Source of the DNA: Hepsetus odoe
Taxonomy: Eukaryota > Chordata > Actinopteri > Characiformes > Hepsetidae
Reading direction: 5' to 3'
Assembly: GCA_017165825.1 (NCBI GenBank)
Contig: CM029387.1
Span: forward strand, 16,696,240 to 16,760,239
DNA length: 64,000 nt
In this document: in pieces, positions 39,127-52,229 of the stretch
Numbering within the stretch: position 1 is the first letter of the stretch
Layout: the number at the start of each line of letters is the position of its first letter
Notes under the pieces: generated by a model
Told to the model about the DNA's origin: nothing
Database searches by the model: none
Seen by the model: the letters and a program-made list of their open reading frames with translations, nothing else
Program-made: the position numbers and the translations under genes

Positions 39127-39365
39127 AGTGAAAGTGACTATTCTTGTCATTTTGAGTACACAGCACAGCACACCACAACTAAATTGGACCTCTGCATTTA
39201 ACTCATGCACACAAACACACACCGTGTAGCAGAAGGCAGCTATGAAAGCACCCGGGGAGTAGTGACAGGGACAGTACCTTGCTCAAGGGTACCTCAAGAC
39301 AACCTGCTGGTAAAGGGTTTGAACACACAATCTTCCGATCCTGTGGCCGACTCCTTGACCACTAG
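39127..39365 (-). mobile_element. SINE family A copy
   Basis: Near full-length minus-strand copy beside the degraded one, in the same orientation. Confidence 0.75.
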
Positions 39366-39743
39366 GATTCTTGTGAGAGCAGTTATGTGGTTGAAAACTG
39401 TCCACTGATGAAGGAATATAGGATTGCTAGCACACATTGTACATTTATAGATGAGCAACAGTCTATAACTGTACACCAGCAGTTAGTCCAGCAGTGACAA
39501 AAACCCCACACACCACTCTGTCATTGTCCCTGCTGTGCTGATATAATTGACCACTACCCAAATAATATCTGGTCAACATCAATTCCGAAGTCAGCAGTAG
39601 ATAGTTGTGCAGCAGTAGATAGTCTGAAGCCTGTATCACAGATCATAGATGCGGGTTGATCTCATGAATTGAGTTTCACAAAGGAAGGGTTTCTAATAAA
39701 CTGGCCAGTATTTGGACATTTATTTATGAAAAAACATAGACAA

Positions 39744-39972
39744 GTAGCAGTGGCCTAGTGATTAGGAAATTGGCTCTGGATCGGAAGGTTCTAGGTTTGA
39801 TTCCCTCACCGGTAGGTTGCCCTGAGGTACCCTTGAGCAAGGTACCGTCCCTGTCACTGCTCTCCGGGCTGCCCCTGCTGCACATGTGTGTATGGGTGAA
39901 ACGCAGAGGTTGTATTTCGTTGTGTTGTGCTGTGCTGCGTTTCACAATGACAAGGGTAGTCACTTTCTTTTC
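39744..39972 (+). mobile_element. SINE family A copy
   Basis: Plus-strand copy with 'agcagtggcctagtgatta' at the start and 'tagtcactttcttttc' at the end. A short internal deletion removes the 'gcgctttcaatag' part. Confidence 0.75.
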
Positions 39973-40548
39973 TTTTTTTTTCAAATGGCTTGTGGAAACT
40001 TAGTAATATTGCCCCACTTAGGAAGATGGTGTTCAACCAGGTTTCTTTATCTGTACGCTGTCAGAGGCAAGCTCACACTAAGATGCTAAAAGCATCTCAC
40101 ATCTCTAACTAGACAGATTCAACCTGACTTTTCCTCTTCTTAATTCAGTTGTAGGGCAAACATTACAGCTCAAGTGGGAGAAAACAAATTCATATGCATC
40201 CATTACTGTTTTGGGCAGAGAGACCCTCCTGGTAGTGTGGCCACTTTGGGGGATGTGGTGGTTTCTTGCTGAAAATAATTGACTCACTGTAAATCCTGCT
40301 CAAGAATCTCCAGTAATCACCCATTCACTTGGGCAGAAAGACAAGCAAAGAGGCCAAAAAGCCTCCCTTAGCAATCTCTTTAATTTTGGTCTACATCAGT
40401 ATCATTATCTCTGGGATAGAAAAAGAACAAAAAACAAGTGTAAAATGAATATATCACCTCAGTGGAGCTACTTCCAGGGCAGGAAATCTACACTGGGCTC
40501 ACCATTATTATACCAAAGGATCCATTTGACCCACAAAAAGTGTAAAAA

Positions 40549-40795
40549 AGCAGTGGCCTAGTGGTTGGAGAGTTTTCCCCGGGATCGGAAGGTCGGGTGT
40601 TAGAATCCCATATCAGTCAGTCACCCTGAGGCACCCTTGAACAAGGTACTGTGCCTATCACTGCTCCCTGGGCACATTAAACAGCTGCCCCCTGCTGCAC
40701 AGTGTGTATGAATGAAAAGCAGAAGTTGAATTTTGTGGTTCACAGTGTGCTGTGCCATGTTTCATAATGACAAAAATAGTCACTTTCACTTTTTC
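40549..40795 (+). mobile_element. SINE family A copy
   Basis: Full-length plus-strand copy ending 'atagtcactttcactttt'. The B box is mutated (GGTGTTAGAATCCC). Confidence 0.75.
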
Positions 40796-40802
40796 CCACA
40801 AG

Positions 40803-40906
40803 CACTGGGTTCCTGAGCAAAACCCTGAAACCTAAGTTGCTCCAGGGAGACTGTCCTTGTAATTAGGAAATGAAAGTTTGCTAAATGCCTTAAATGTAAA
40901 CGTAAA
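40803..40906 (+). mobile_element. SINE family B, 3' half
   Basis: Plus-strand body and tail only, from 'cactgggttcctgagcaaa' through the 'ctgtccttgtaatt' body to 'gctaaatgccttaaatgtaa'. The hairpin stem is lost. It directly follows a family A copy. Confidence 0.65.
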
Positions 40907-41169
40907 TAAACTACACACACCACAGTTTTTTCCCATACTTCATATTCCATATTTATCTAGCTAGTCTGATTCTTTCAAACTTTACACTTCACATTGTAGT
41001 GTACACTGTTTTCAGTTCTTTTTCTAGCACAACATGCTGCATTCTGCACACTGCATGTATTATATACTGTACACTTATTCGCGTGAAAAAAATATCAAGT
41101 ACTGAAACACTATGGATTGTAACCAAATGTAGAGTAACATTCATACCTTTCAATCTGCATTAGATTATA

Positions 41170-41592
41170 GGGGCAGTGGTGGCCTAGTGGTTAGGGAGTT
41201 GCCGGATCGGAAGATTGTGGGTTCGATCCCCTCCCCAGTGGGTCGCCCTAAGGTATCCTTGAGCAAGGTACCATCACCATCACCATCACCATCCCCATCA
41301 CTGCTCCCCAGGCGCTTTCAATAGCTGCCCACCATACGCACGTGTGTGTATGGGTGAAATGCAGAGAACGATTTCGATGGCCTAGTGGTTGGGCGTTGGC
41401 CGCATGATTGGAGGATCGGGGGTTTGAACCCCTTCCCAATAGGTTGCCCTGAGGTACCCTTGAGCAAGGTGCCGTCCCTGTCACTGCTCCCTGGGTGCTT
41501 TCAATCGCCCACTGCTGCATGGTGTTTGAGTGCGCATGGGTTAAATGCAGAGGTCCAGGTTCATTGATGAGGGTTGTCACTTTCACTTTTTC
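41170..41592 (+). mobile_element. Two SINE family A copies in direct tandem
   Basis: The first copy (41170-41370) lacks its 3' part and has an expanded CATCAC run (41276-41300). The second (about 41375-41592) lacks the first bases of its head and ends 'ttgtcactttcacttttt'. The arrangement could be a head-to-tail insertion or an incomplete tandem duplication. Confidence 0.75.
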
Positions 41593-42482
41593 AGTTTCAT
41601 TTGTATATAATGTTTTTCCATAATTATCTTCAAAAAACATGCTGATTTCTTTTTTCTTATTAAAATATCTGCCAGGAGTGGACATCAGAGGAAAACTGAT
41701 TACATCTCTCCCTCCTGTGGTCACCAGAGACACAGCACTTTCATTTAAGGCGCTTAATAATCCAAATCACCAGACAGGAACACTGCATACAAATTGCTCC
41801 AGTAATTCTCACTAAGAGATCCTCCACTTGCACAGACAATATAACAAGAATTTAATTTCTGGAGCCATGGCCTGATAGAAATATAAAACTCAGCACATAC
41901 TCACCTGGTCTCTGGGCAAACCGACCCAGAAGCAGTTTCCCTAAAATCTCTCATAATGATGATCAAACATTTTGTCAGTTAGAGGTCAGTATGAGAAAGC
42001 GAAGATAATGTCAGTCAAGTGCCAAGAAAGTTGATACAATGTTCTATTAATTTTTTTCTGAGATAAAATCCAGAAACATGCCAAATGAGTCAATCAGAGG
42101 CAAACAGTCACAATGATGTACATTTCCAAACATCCTCAACTCCCAAGAAAGTGATACATTTGAAGGAGTTTATTTATGTTACTTTAAATTTGTTCAATCA
42201 TTTTCATATTAATACAAATCCGTCATATCAACACAGCTGAGTGAGTAAGTAGGTACACTGTGCCTCTTTTTATTGGAATTTGTTGCAGCAGTATTGACAT
42301 GTATATTAATATATTTTTTATTATATTAATATACACACACACACACACACATACACATATATATATTTGTTAACATACATATAATAACATTAGAATTGAT
42401 TATATTTACTAAATATTTTATATTTTTTTCCTGATCCTGAATATTTCTCATAGCCTTGCCATGATAGCCTGTACATGATACA

Positions 42483-42491
42483 TGTGTGTGT

Positions 42492-42522
<31 letters not shown>

Positions 42523-42529
42523 GGTGTGT
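42483..42529. repeat. (TG)n microsatellite
   Basis: About 47 bp of TG with single interruptions, roughly 400 bp upstream of the probable first kcnb2 exon. Confidence 0.95.
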
Positions 42530-42623
42530 TGTAATTATTATTAGCTTTTGAATGATATTGGAATCAGTTCAGTTCAACGCATGGATTCAGTGCCTGCTGT
42601 AGAGATATACGATGCTTTGGAAA

Positions 42624-42624
<1 letters not shown>

Positions 42625-42662
<38 letters not shown>
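42625..42662. repeat. (CA)n microsatellite
   Basis: About 38 bp of pure CA. It is the inverse of the TG run at 42483-42529, with about 95 bp between them. Confidence 0.95.
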
Positions 42663-42663
<1 letters not shown>

Positions 42664-42849
42664 TCACACTCAGGCTGTTCTCTGGACTCTCCTGTGCGGG
42701 ACGGAAACAGTGGCTGCTATCCTTAGTGCTGTCCAGCTCAATCCAATTAGGCTTCTCCTGCGGGTGTGATGCAGCGGGGTGGAGGGGGGGGGGCTGTCGC
42801 TGCTCAGAGTGAACACACACCCCCACAGTGCTGTGTGGGACCTTTCAGA

Positions 42850-43119
42850 CCGGATTGCGTGCAGACAGCAGCACTAGACCATTTACACAACAAGAAAGAT
42901 AAAGAAACAGCATGACTGGAGGGCGAGAATAATCGACTTCTCTTCTTTCTCGTGTTCCTCTCATCCCACCTGCTCCTGTCGGGCTTTATCGAGCGCGGGC
43001 AGAATGAAGAACGGCTGGGCTTCTCCTCCTGCTTCGACTCTATTCATGATGGCTCACTTAAAGCCCTGATCTGTCCTTATTTTTACCTTTCCTATGGAAA
43101 AAGTGGGCTACTAGTGAAG
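42850..43119 (+). promoter_or_regulatory. kcnb2: Probable kcnb2 5' UTR exon and promoter region
   Basis: A comparatively GC-rich stretch ends in a strong donor, GAAG|gtaagg (exon end 43119), with the next good acceptor on this strand at 44811, before the coding exon. Mammalian KCNB2 also starts with a non-coding exon. A short uORF (ATGACTGGAGGGCGAGAATAA) begins near 42911. The exon's 5' end is not visible. Confidence 0.45.
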
Positions 43120-44811
43120 GTAAGGCTTCATTCTGATCATTAGCTTTCTTTTTTCTCTGGGTGGAGATGACCGGACTGGTGTATTTTTCTCTTACTTTAA
43201 AAGTTTCTCCATGACTTGAGTTGCTCCCCATGGCTTTAAAAGCTTCCCTGCGTTAAAAGACAGTTACAGAGTATGGAGTGGTTGAGTTGAAGAGTGGCTG
43301 AAGGTAGACTGTGCTTAGTGCTGAAGGTTGGAGTTTTTGATTTAGACCTTTGGGACATTTGGGCCCCTAAACCAGGGCAGACTGTGCCCCCCAGCTGGGC
43401 TTCAGAAGTACCAGGACGCGCCAACCTTGTGGGGATCAAGAGCAGAGCTTCTGATGTATTAGACGTGGCAGGGTATTAACTCAGGGCAAACTGCTCGCAG
43501 TGCAAAAGGAGCAGCTCCACTTCTCCTCAATAGCTCCATTACCAAACACTGGCCTAAATAAGTTCCCTCTCTGGTTGGGGGGTTTTAAATAGCCCGGCTC
43601 TTCCCAAGTCTTTAAAGTGCAAGAAATAGCAGTCCGTTAAATAGTCCTGCAGGGATTTGTGATCAAGACGGTTTTAAACACCCAATCGCATTACAGTCTC
43701 CTTGCCTTCGGAGATTGCAGCCCGGTGCGGCCTGCTGGACCTTTACACACTCAAAGCCCTGCACCTGTTACAATCTCGATCCACCCACACTCTAAAACAT
43801 TCTTGGGAACGATTGGAAAGAACCACTTTTGGCTTCCCAAAGAGCTTTTAGGATGGATATAGAGAGACATTTTTTCTAAATGAGATGTGCAGTTGTGATT
43901 AGGAATTACTTTTTCTGATGGTTCTGTAATCACTTTTCCCCAGAATTACAAACATTCAAGCTAAGAGCCATTATGGAAGCTTCTTTTTTATTTCTTTAAA
44001 GTTCGTATCCTCTACTCCTGTCGGGAGATAAAAGCTTGATGCTATGCATCGTTTGTGGAGGTACTTAGAGTATTTAGCAGAAGGGTGTTTACGTAATTCT
44101 TAAACCATTACCATACAAGCTGTTTAGCTCACCTGTGTGCCATGAATATAAAAGTCTTTTTTTTCCCCACACTATGACTATAAATGTATATCTTTTTTTT
44201 TTTTTTGGAAGATTTCCTGAGCATTGTTGTTATTGGCTCACAATAATCAATGGACCAGTGCAATCAAAATGCTTAATCCATTAACGCTAGTGCTTCTCAC
44301 TTAGAACATACGTTGGGTTATTTTTTAGATTTTTTTTTTTACTTGTACTGATGTGAAAAACTTACAAGTATAAATATTGTGAACATCGCAGAGGTCATTT
44401 ATAACTTTCCCTGGGCAGTTGTCAATATGCAGGTTATTCTGAAAAACTGATGTTCAGAAAATATCCTTCATTTTTGAGAATCATTCTTTTCTCACAAGCT
44501 TTCCTTCATTAGCTGAGGTCTTTTAATTCTTTGGTAAGTTCGGCATGAAATGTGTGCTGATGAAAGGGTGGACTAACCTTATTCAGCATAACAAATAAAT
44601 AAAATACAGTACTGTGCAAGCATCTAAGGCACTTAAGCAAATTGTTTAAAACAGTTTACCTTAGCAAAACGTTTTTTACCTCTTCCTTTAAGGGCCACAT
44701 GTGTACTGATATCCTGTATTGTTGTGAGAAAAATATGCGCATTTGAATCGAGTGAATTAAAAGTATATGTATTTGTGATTGTCTGTTAATCTTTCTTCTT
44801 TCCTGTTGTAG

Positions 44812-44943
44812 GCATGGAGGGACTGGTCTGAAGTGGATACACTGTAGCTATCCTCATTGACGGACCTTTCTCTCATTGTCGGCCCTATTTGTCGACCAGC
44901 GCAACTTCCTAAAGTAGCACAGCTTTTGATTTTGGTGCCCATC
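44812..44943 (+). other. kcnb2: kcnb2 5' UTR in the coding exon
   Basis: The acceptor 'ttcctgttgtag' (ends 44811) opens the exon. A five-codon uORF (ATGGAGGGACTGGTCTGA) starts three bases in. The frame of the main CDS is open upstream to 44857, but the ATG at 44944 gives the family N-terminus (MAExx...), so 44944 was chosen as the start. Confidence 0.6.
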
Positions 44944-45519
44944 ATGGCTGAGAGAACGACATTCGGGGCTCAGAAAGTGTCCCGGCCACAGGGCTCCCTT
45001 CCGCCCGAACCCATTGACATCATCCGGACCAAGGCTCGCTCTAGGAGGGTCCGGATCAACGTGGGTGGGTTAGTCCATGAGGTTCTGTGGCGGACACTGG
45101 ACCGCCTCCCCCGCACGCGGCTCGGCAAGCTCAGAGACTGCAACACCCATGACACCTTAATGGAAATCTGTGATGACTACAGTCTAAATGATAATGAATA
45201 TTTCTTCGACCGGCACCCGGGCGCCTTCTCTTCCATCTTGAATTTTTACAGGACGGGAAAGCTGCACATGATGGAGGAGATGTGTGCACTGTCCTTTGGC
45301 CAGGAGCTCGACTACTGGGGCATCGATGAGATCTACTTGGAGTCATGCTGCCAGGCGCGCTACCATCAGAAGAAGGAGCAGATGAATGAGGAGCTGAGGC
45401 GTGAGGCCGAGACGCTGCGGGAGAAAGAAGGAGAAGAAGTGGACACAGGCTGCTGTCCAGACAAGAGGCAGAAACTGTGGGATCTGCTGGAGAAGCCCAG
45501 CTCATCTGTAGCTGCTAAG
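44944..45519 (+). CDS. kcnb2: Kv2.2 voltage-gated potassium channel, first coding exon
   Basis: Alpha subunit of a delayed-rectifier potassium channel at the neuronal membrane. This exon codes 192 residues, phase 0, ending SSSVAAK|gtaaag exactly where the vertebrate KCNB genes have their coding intron. LPPEPIDIIR precedes the T1 tetramerisation domain (about residues 40-145; INVGG at its start, then HEVLWRTLDRLPRTRLGKL, FFDRHPGAFSSILNFYRTGK and ELDYWGIDEIYLESCC). A charged Glu/Arg-rich helix and the LWDLLEKP linker before S1 follow. KCNB2 was chosen over KCNB1 because of the MAE start, SFGQEL and CCPDKR. All six membrane segments, the pore and the clustering C-terminus lie in an exon outside the window, so this is a partial gene with an intact 5' part. 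Confidence 0.92.
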
Positions 45520-48500
45520 GTAAAGCAAAACAAACATTTCAAACACAAGGCCCAAAAATCCACAATCAACCTACAATCAAAAAACGAATCCTTAAAAAGG
45601 AATCTCAGTCGTCCACTCCTGAAGGGCTGTCGTCCAGCACACTTTGGATGTTCCCCTCTTCAAATATACTTATCCTGGCAATGAGCAGGTGAGTTATATT
45701 AGGTATGTCTGAGCAGGGAAATCACCAGACTATATTGGGCACCAGCCCTCCAGGACCGGAACTGGGGACCCCTGGCTTAAACAAAGCCACCACTGACCTA
45801 AACATGATCAAAACATATACTCCAGACATAAGGTGATGTGTCAGATATGTACATCACGCCCATGCGATTAAAGTATAAAATGATTTTTCTTTTAATGACA
45901 CTTTTGAAAAAAACATTTTCAGTACTTTCAGCACTCCAGTGCCTCAACCTTGGAAAAATAAGGGAGATCAAGTGTAGTCCAAAGCCAGTTTACTTCCCTA
46001 AATACGAGTACAAATGACCACAGGTGCCTCACATAGTCTAAAAGTGCATCGGCAGTCCAGTCAGTAAACTCTCCACATGTAAACCAAACAGCATTATCTC
46101 TATAAATTACAGCAAGAAATCATAATTCAGGGATGCGAGAACACTTTTCTAGCTAAATAAACCCTGTATTCATTTTTAGATTTCACTATTTTGTTCAATT
46201 GGTGTCATTATGACTGTACAGCCTTTAAAGTCTGCAGATGGATTAAAGAGAGCACATTGTAATTGCAGTGCAATTCTCATGCATCCTCTGCCTTTGCTTA
46301 TCCAAATGAGGCCACTCAAACTCAGGCACTAACGCCATAAGACAAGTCACATATTGTTGCTGGGTGTGTGCCCATCTGTATGAGAAATTTAAAGTCTTGG
46401 CACTTTGGTCAAACTCTTTCAGATTGGCACAATTTCCCAAAAAAATAAATATTCATGAAGTCCTATTGTTTTGTTTTGGGAAATAGCTTTATACACCTGT
46501 TTAACACAAATAAGGGGGCTGATGTCATTTCTGAACAATCTCTGGATATGCATGAATGCAGGTAATGTGAGCTTTGCCTACATTTCAGACTGGCAGTGGA
46601 GTGAGGTAGTATCTAATAGTAATTCTTCTGATAAATAATGTCGCAATACTCAGAAAGTATCATGGGTGTGGTTAGTGTTAGAACACAGATCAACTGCATG
46701 TAGCGTAAAACACAGATCAATTACAGAGAGACTGTGGACAACAACTACCGATGCTGGGCTGATATGAGGAGAAAATGCTGGATCAGGTATCAGAGGGTGA
46801 TGGCAAATTGAGTCCTATCCAAATGCAGCCTGAACCACCTTCCACCCCCCCCCCCAACACACACACACACTCACACACTGTGGTGTCATGTTTCTGGCTG
46901 TGTGTAGTTTGAATTTGATGCTTTTTCATTTATGTGAAGTGCTTCAACTAGACAGATTATTCTAAAACTTGTTCTTTAAGAAAAAAAGCATCAGTACAGC
47001 CAAGCCAATTATCAATGTCCATATATTGAGATAAAAACAAGCAGTGTGTAACGCCATGAACTGCAAAGTAACAATTCCTTTCAGTGATTGAATGCCAACG
47101 AGGTTCTTTTTGGTTATTTTAGCAATTTAAGTGTGTTATTGGAGCATTTTGTCAAATAAAAAAAAATTAAATACTCGAGTTGCAAATGTTTAGGAGCACC
47201 TGGAAATAAGTTAAAATATACTTTGCTATATAATGAATTGTAAAATGCTTCTTATTTGCTCATTTCAACAGATTTAGGAAAGAGCTAGTTATTATTTATT
47301 CATATTTTTGTTTGTTGGTTTGTTTTCTGATATGTTCAGCTCATTAACATAAATTGTGCACAAAATAAGCAAGAAAATACCATACCGTTCCTGGGAGAGG
47401 ATGTAATGTTAAAAACACTGATTTGATCAGACCAGTGTTTAATGTTTTTGCATTATGTATGCTCAAAATCTTGTCACATGTTGTTATAATGAAGCAAAAT
47501 GTAAAATGACTCTGCAGTTCTTGAATCAGTAAAATGAGTCAGGAAAGCAGAGCTTGAGTTTCCAGTGCTTCACTGATTAACCCAATCTTCTGAACTCATG
47601 TAAGCTAATTTTTCCGGGTGTTTTCAGGGCGTTGTTTCTAAATCAAATCCTCCCCTGTTCTTTTTGCACTGCTGATCATAAATGGCTAATTGCTTCGTGT
47701 CACAAACTCCATTTGTTTTGGCAATAGACAGCTCGAGATGCCTCCCTCACGCAGTGTTATGCCAAACGACCTTGTGAATATTTAATATCGCGCCCACACA
47801 AACCACGCATAATTTAAAACTATAGAAAGTTGAGCACAAAATTGGCTCAGGCACTCGTATCAACCCCTTAAGCTTCCGAGGGAAGACACTTCAATTTACA
47901 AATAAAATGAATGATAAGCAATTAAAATGAACCCTCCTGATGAATCATTGATGGCATTTGATGATTTGCATGATGATAATACATATTAACTTCTTTCACT
48001 GCTCTCCAAGTCTGATGGAAACTCCCATTTAAATGGGAATCCTAGAATCCATGAAATGGTTTGTCATTGTTGAGTGAAGTGTGTTTTATTGTTTGCCCTT
48101 TTAATTTGAACTTTGATTGCACAATTAGCTGACAAAATAACTGGCAAATGATTCATTTAATCATTCCAGACAGCTCTTACTGTTGAGAAGTGTAAGGATA
48201 TGAAAAGCTGATTCCACAAAATATAAGTGTCTGTAATAACTGTGTAATAACAATTTAATAATGCATGATAACTTTGTTATCACTGATGATATATTGGCTA
48301 TAACAGCTGGACTACAGTGTGTCCATCTTATGCAACTGCTGAAGTGTATCAACGTAACTTTTTCACATTATTGTGTCGAATATTCTTATGTAATTACATG
48401 AGTAAAAACTAGTTTAATACTAATGTGTCATTACAGTAACAGTTAGTTAACATGGTTGTTACATTGTTATATCATGCATTTTTTGAGTTACTACACAGTA

Positions 48501-50299
48501 ACTAGTGGACATGTCCTACGAAGTGAGACCAAAAAAGGTATTATTAATGGAGTTGCATTAATAGAATACACCATACATGCAAATGCTGCTTAAAACTTTC
48601 ACTAGTTCATATGCTGTTATTTGAATCATGCTAATCAGTTCACTTCCATTCACTGTTAGCAACGATCACATTACTTAAGTTAGAATATAACATAAGGATA
48701 GCAACTCTAGCTGTTGATGCCATAGCTGTTTGGATAAAGCAAAGACTCTATGACTGTTGTTTGCTAACACAGTGCGCTAATGCACTGTGAGAAGGTCACT
48801 GAAGGAGTTTCTGCGGCAAATCCATAGCCTGATCTGGACACACATACAGCTCAATCCCACAGGCCCGTCGGTTACTTCCCAGAATATGTTCATGGAAAGC
48901 AGTCAAATCGGCCATTAGTGGAAGGCTTTAATGTGCATTCATCTTTTTTCCTATGCTCTTTCAGTTGTAGTACCACTTTGAAGCCTTAATTAGAGTGGAA
49001 TTGTCTAAAGATTTTATAGAGGACTTAAAAGCAGACAAAAGTGTTTTCACAAGATGCATTAAATGTACTTTAGAGGTTATAATGGCTGTAAGTACAGTAT
49101 TGCTTTCTTCACTGCAAGAGGAAATGAAAATGTAATGAGTCCTGCTAACTGTCCTCCCTTTGTTGACATTGTGGTAGAACGCATCTATTATTTACAATCT
49201 TTCTCTTTGTGATCATGTTCAAATGGCCTAAATCATTTCATAATGATGGTTCAGATTGAGAACAGAACATTAGCTCCAAAAAACACACAGGACGATATTC
49301 TGTTTTTTTGTTATGATAATTGGCCTTTGCAGTACTGAGAAGATTAAAGTTGCAAAGTGGAAATGAGGCTCAATCAGGCAAATTTGGTAATGAAGACATT
49401 TGATGTGACCTTTTAGAAAGTTCAAAGTGCCTCTATGGCTGTGCTGCACCCAATGAGAAAGCAGACATATCAGTGCTGTTGGAGCAAAGAATCTCCACAA
49501 CAATAGTTATTTTACAGGAGGAAAAGCATTCCTAAATTACTATAGAAGTTAATGCAATAAATATTTTCAGTGTAATTCTCCACACAAATATTATATAGAG
49601 CAGCTAGTATTATAAATAGTATAATAAAAACAACTGTTGCAACAATGATATTTATGTACTAATTATATAAATAGTCACATTTTCTATTATACAGTAATAT
49701 TTTGCATCATCACATGCATTAATTAAGTACATTCTATATAGCTAAATTCCGATTATTAAAAAAAAAACTATTAAAATAAAAAAAATACTCAGTGTACTTA
49801 CGTAAGTATCTTAGTAATTAAACACAATGGCTGTTTTGAAAAAACTGTGTCCCATGTGCATCTTGACCAATCAGATAATCTTATTAGTCTTTAAATGTCT
49901 TCAATGCTTCTACAAACTGCAATAAAGCTGATCAGAAATACAAAAGCTGATCGTTAATCACATAATACAAAGGGTTCATAACTTTCTTTTCAGTATAATG
50001 GATGTGTACCATATTAAGATATGTCTTTTTTGTGCAGCACTAAAATAATGAAACGAAAAATTGACTAGCTTTATCACATCATGTACACAGTTGTTTGCTG
50101 GAATATTAAATATTCCCATTTATTTCCCCCAGTAATGGTAGAACAATTCATTTATGCTTTTGTTTGCCAAATATCAATATTTATTACAAAAGATATGACT
50201 GCATATGAGAAGTTGACAAATAACCGACCAGGGTCTTTAAGACTACAGGTAAAGACACGGATGCCAAGATAGTCTGAGCAATCGAGGGAGAGAAGACAA

Positions 50300-50390
50300 T
50301 CAGGCAGACAGGAGAGTGATAGAGGGGGGGAGGGAGAGAGGAGAGAAGAATGAGAAAGAATAGAGAGAGAGAGAGAGCAGAAGGACAGAC
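50300..50390. repeat. GA-rich simple repeat
   Basis: A purine run dominated by GAGA, on the plus strand within the kcnb2 intron. Confidence 0.8.
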
Positions 50391-52229
50391 GGTATTATCC
50401 ACATTCCCCACCTTTTCCACCGATATCCAGCCCACTAAACTTCATGTGACACATCAAACTGCACCCACCTCGTCCTGTGCCCGTCTGCTTAAATACATTT
50501 TTCACCAAGTGCTCGTCTGATTGAGGGAACAAAGAACAGAGGCAGGTTCCTATTCATCCCAACTGACAGGTTTAGCTTGCCGTTATTGGCAGGACTGGAG
50601 GTGGGCAGCTGGAACTGCAGGTTCTGCTTTCACTACACAGAAAGAAGGTTGATTTGCTGTGATTTTCTGGCAGCCAGTCATATATGTGAGTCAGCACAAC
50701 AACTCAGCATCGCCTCAGCAAAATCCTGGGTTTTCTCCAGTTTTACAGACTAGGAAAAGTCTGGCTTTGGTATTTAGGAAAATGATCCAACCTAAAGTCC
50801 TCTAAGTCACCCTGGGGAATCTAATTGTGTTTATTATTTTATTTCATGACATCTGATCGACCGGAGCTACAAATTTGGTTACACCTTACTTGTTATCCAT
50901 TTGAAATTTTCTACTGCTCTAAAACTAATTTAAAGACTGTAGTAATAAGAGTGAGTGATAAGGTGTGGACCTACACACATATCCACACATATCATAAAAT
51001 TTGGCACGCTCTCCATCAAATTTAAACAAATTTTCTGCTGAGGTGGATGTACATTTGGAGATATTCATTGTTAACAAATTTCAAACCCACTGGTTTAGCT
51101 GAGAATGCGCTCAAATGTAATTGTGTGTACTTTTTTGTGTGAGTATCTGTGGCCTGTAGAAGCAATGGCTTTGATTTAGTAACAGTGGATTTGTTGTTTG
51201 TGATGATATTTATCATTTGCTACACTTTTCAATGTGTCATGTATTTCATAATGTCCTAGACTTTAAATCAGCTTGTTGTTATACATTCAAAATAAGGACT
51301 TTCTCCGTTACTAGAGCTTTTCCTCAGACAGTCAGAATGTACATATGTGTTGTACGGTGATAAGCCATTACACCATCCAAACTGAAATGTTCTCCTTGAC
51401 TGTTTCTAAGTCAGTAAAGGTCTGGCTGACACTGCCTGAGGTGAGCTGCGTTCACGCAGTACTAGCAAAGGGATCGTCCCATAATCTCCTTTGGTTCCTA
51501 GTCTGCTCCCACAAATAGCGCACTTGGAAGGGCCTTGCCTTGTCTGGTTTATGGCTGCAGAATGCCATCTGGTCACATGGTCAGCAGAGCTGCTAATTAG
51601 CAGAGGTGGTTTTCCATTGCAAATAAAGAGTGATTAAGAATTACAGTGCTGTATTTGGCAGAACTTGAGTTTCCTTTAAGCAGACATCGTCTACTTTTCT
51701 CCATGTTCGAGCTAGCGGGGGAGGAGGAATAGGCCCTTTTGCAAGTGCAGATGGCCAAGCTTTAATCCTGCCTTAAATTAGCCTTGTTCACACCTTCAAC
51801 CAAATTTGAACAGAAATCCGTGGGGTCTGGGGTGATGGACGTGGAATATCGGCAAATAAAAGATCTTAAAGAGATATAAGGCTTTACCCTTGCTCTTTGA
51901 TAGCTACCATATTGATTAGCTGTAACTGTGGTCCATTTTAGCCCGTCCCTTCCCCCTTGACATTCTCCCTGCCCATGGTATCTCAAAGGATTTAACAAAG
52001 TGTCCTCTCCAAAGGGCACACAGTTCTAACCCGCTGCATCACATGATCAGGCAGAGCTACTTAAAAGAGCTTGCCAGCCTCTGAAATAAATGTTATCAAA
52101 TGCATGAGAAAGTGATGAAGTGAATGCATGTACAAAATTTCCAGACAATCAAAATACATTATAAAAAACGCTCAATGAAAAGTGCTTTCAGAGTTCATAA
52201 AATCAAGTATCTGTGTCACAATGCACTGC

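Larger units (their letters stand above)
38854..39712. mobile_element. DNA transposon with inverted ends, carrying two SINEs
   Basis: The left end 'aggccattttgttagaaacc' and the right end 'ggtttctaataaactggcca' are imperfect inverted repeats typical of a common non-autonomous fish DNA element. Two minus-strand family A SINEs (38925-39115 and 39127-39365) lie inside, so the original element was about 0.4 kb. Confidence 0.6.
32600..42800. other. trpa1-kcnb2 intergenic region, repeat-rich
   Basis: No coding sequence was recognised. The region contains at least eight SINE copies, a chimeric SINE, Tc1-like fragments, an RTE LINE end, a DNA element with inverted ends and large CA/GT microsatellites, all listed separately. 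The rest is AT-rich and featureless at this level. Confidence 0.6.

Noticed and set aside
41248..41733. 161-aa minus-strand open frame
   Set aside because: It runs through two tandem SINE A copies in antisense, and similar peptides recur at every copy.
44606..44680. 'cagtactgtgcaagcatctaaggca' resembling the Tc1-like terminus
   Set aside because: The match is short and diverged with no partner end nearby, so it is too weak to call an element.
45131..45505. 124-aa minus-strand open frame
   Set aside because: Antisense shadow of the kcnb2 T1-domain exon, Ser/Pro/Cys-rich as expected for such a shadow.
48200..48520. AT-rich stretch with repeated gttac/gtaac motifs
   Set aside because: Imperfect palindromic motifs recur, but no unit length or boundary can be defined; it was left as possible decayed repeat.
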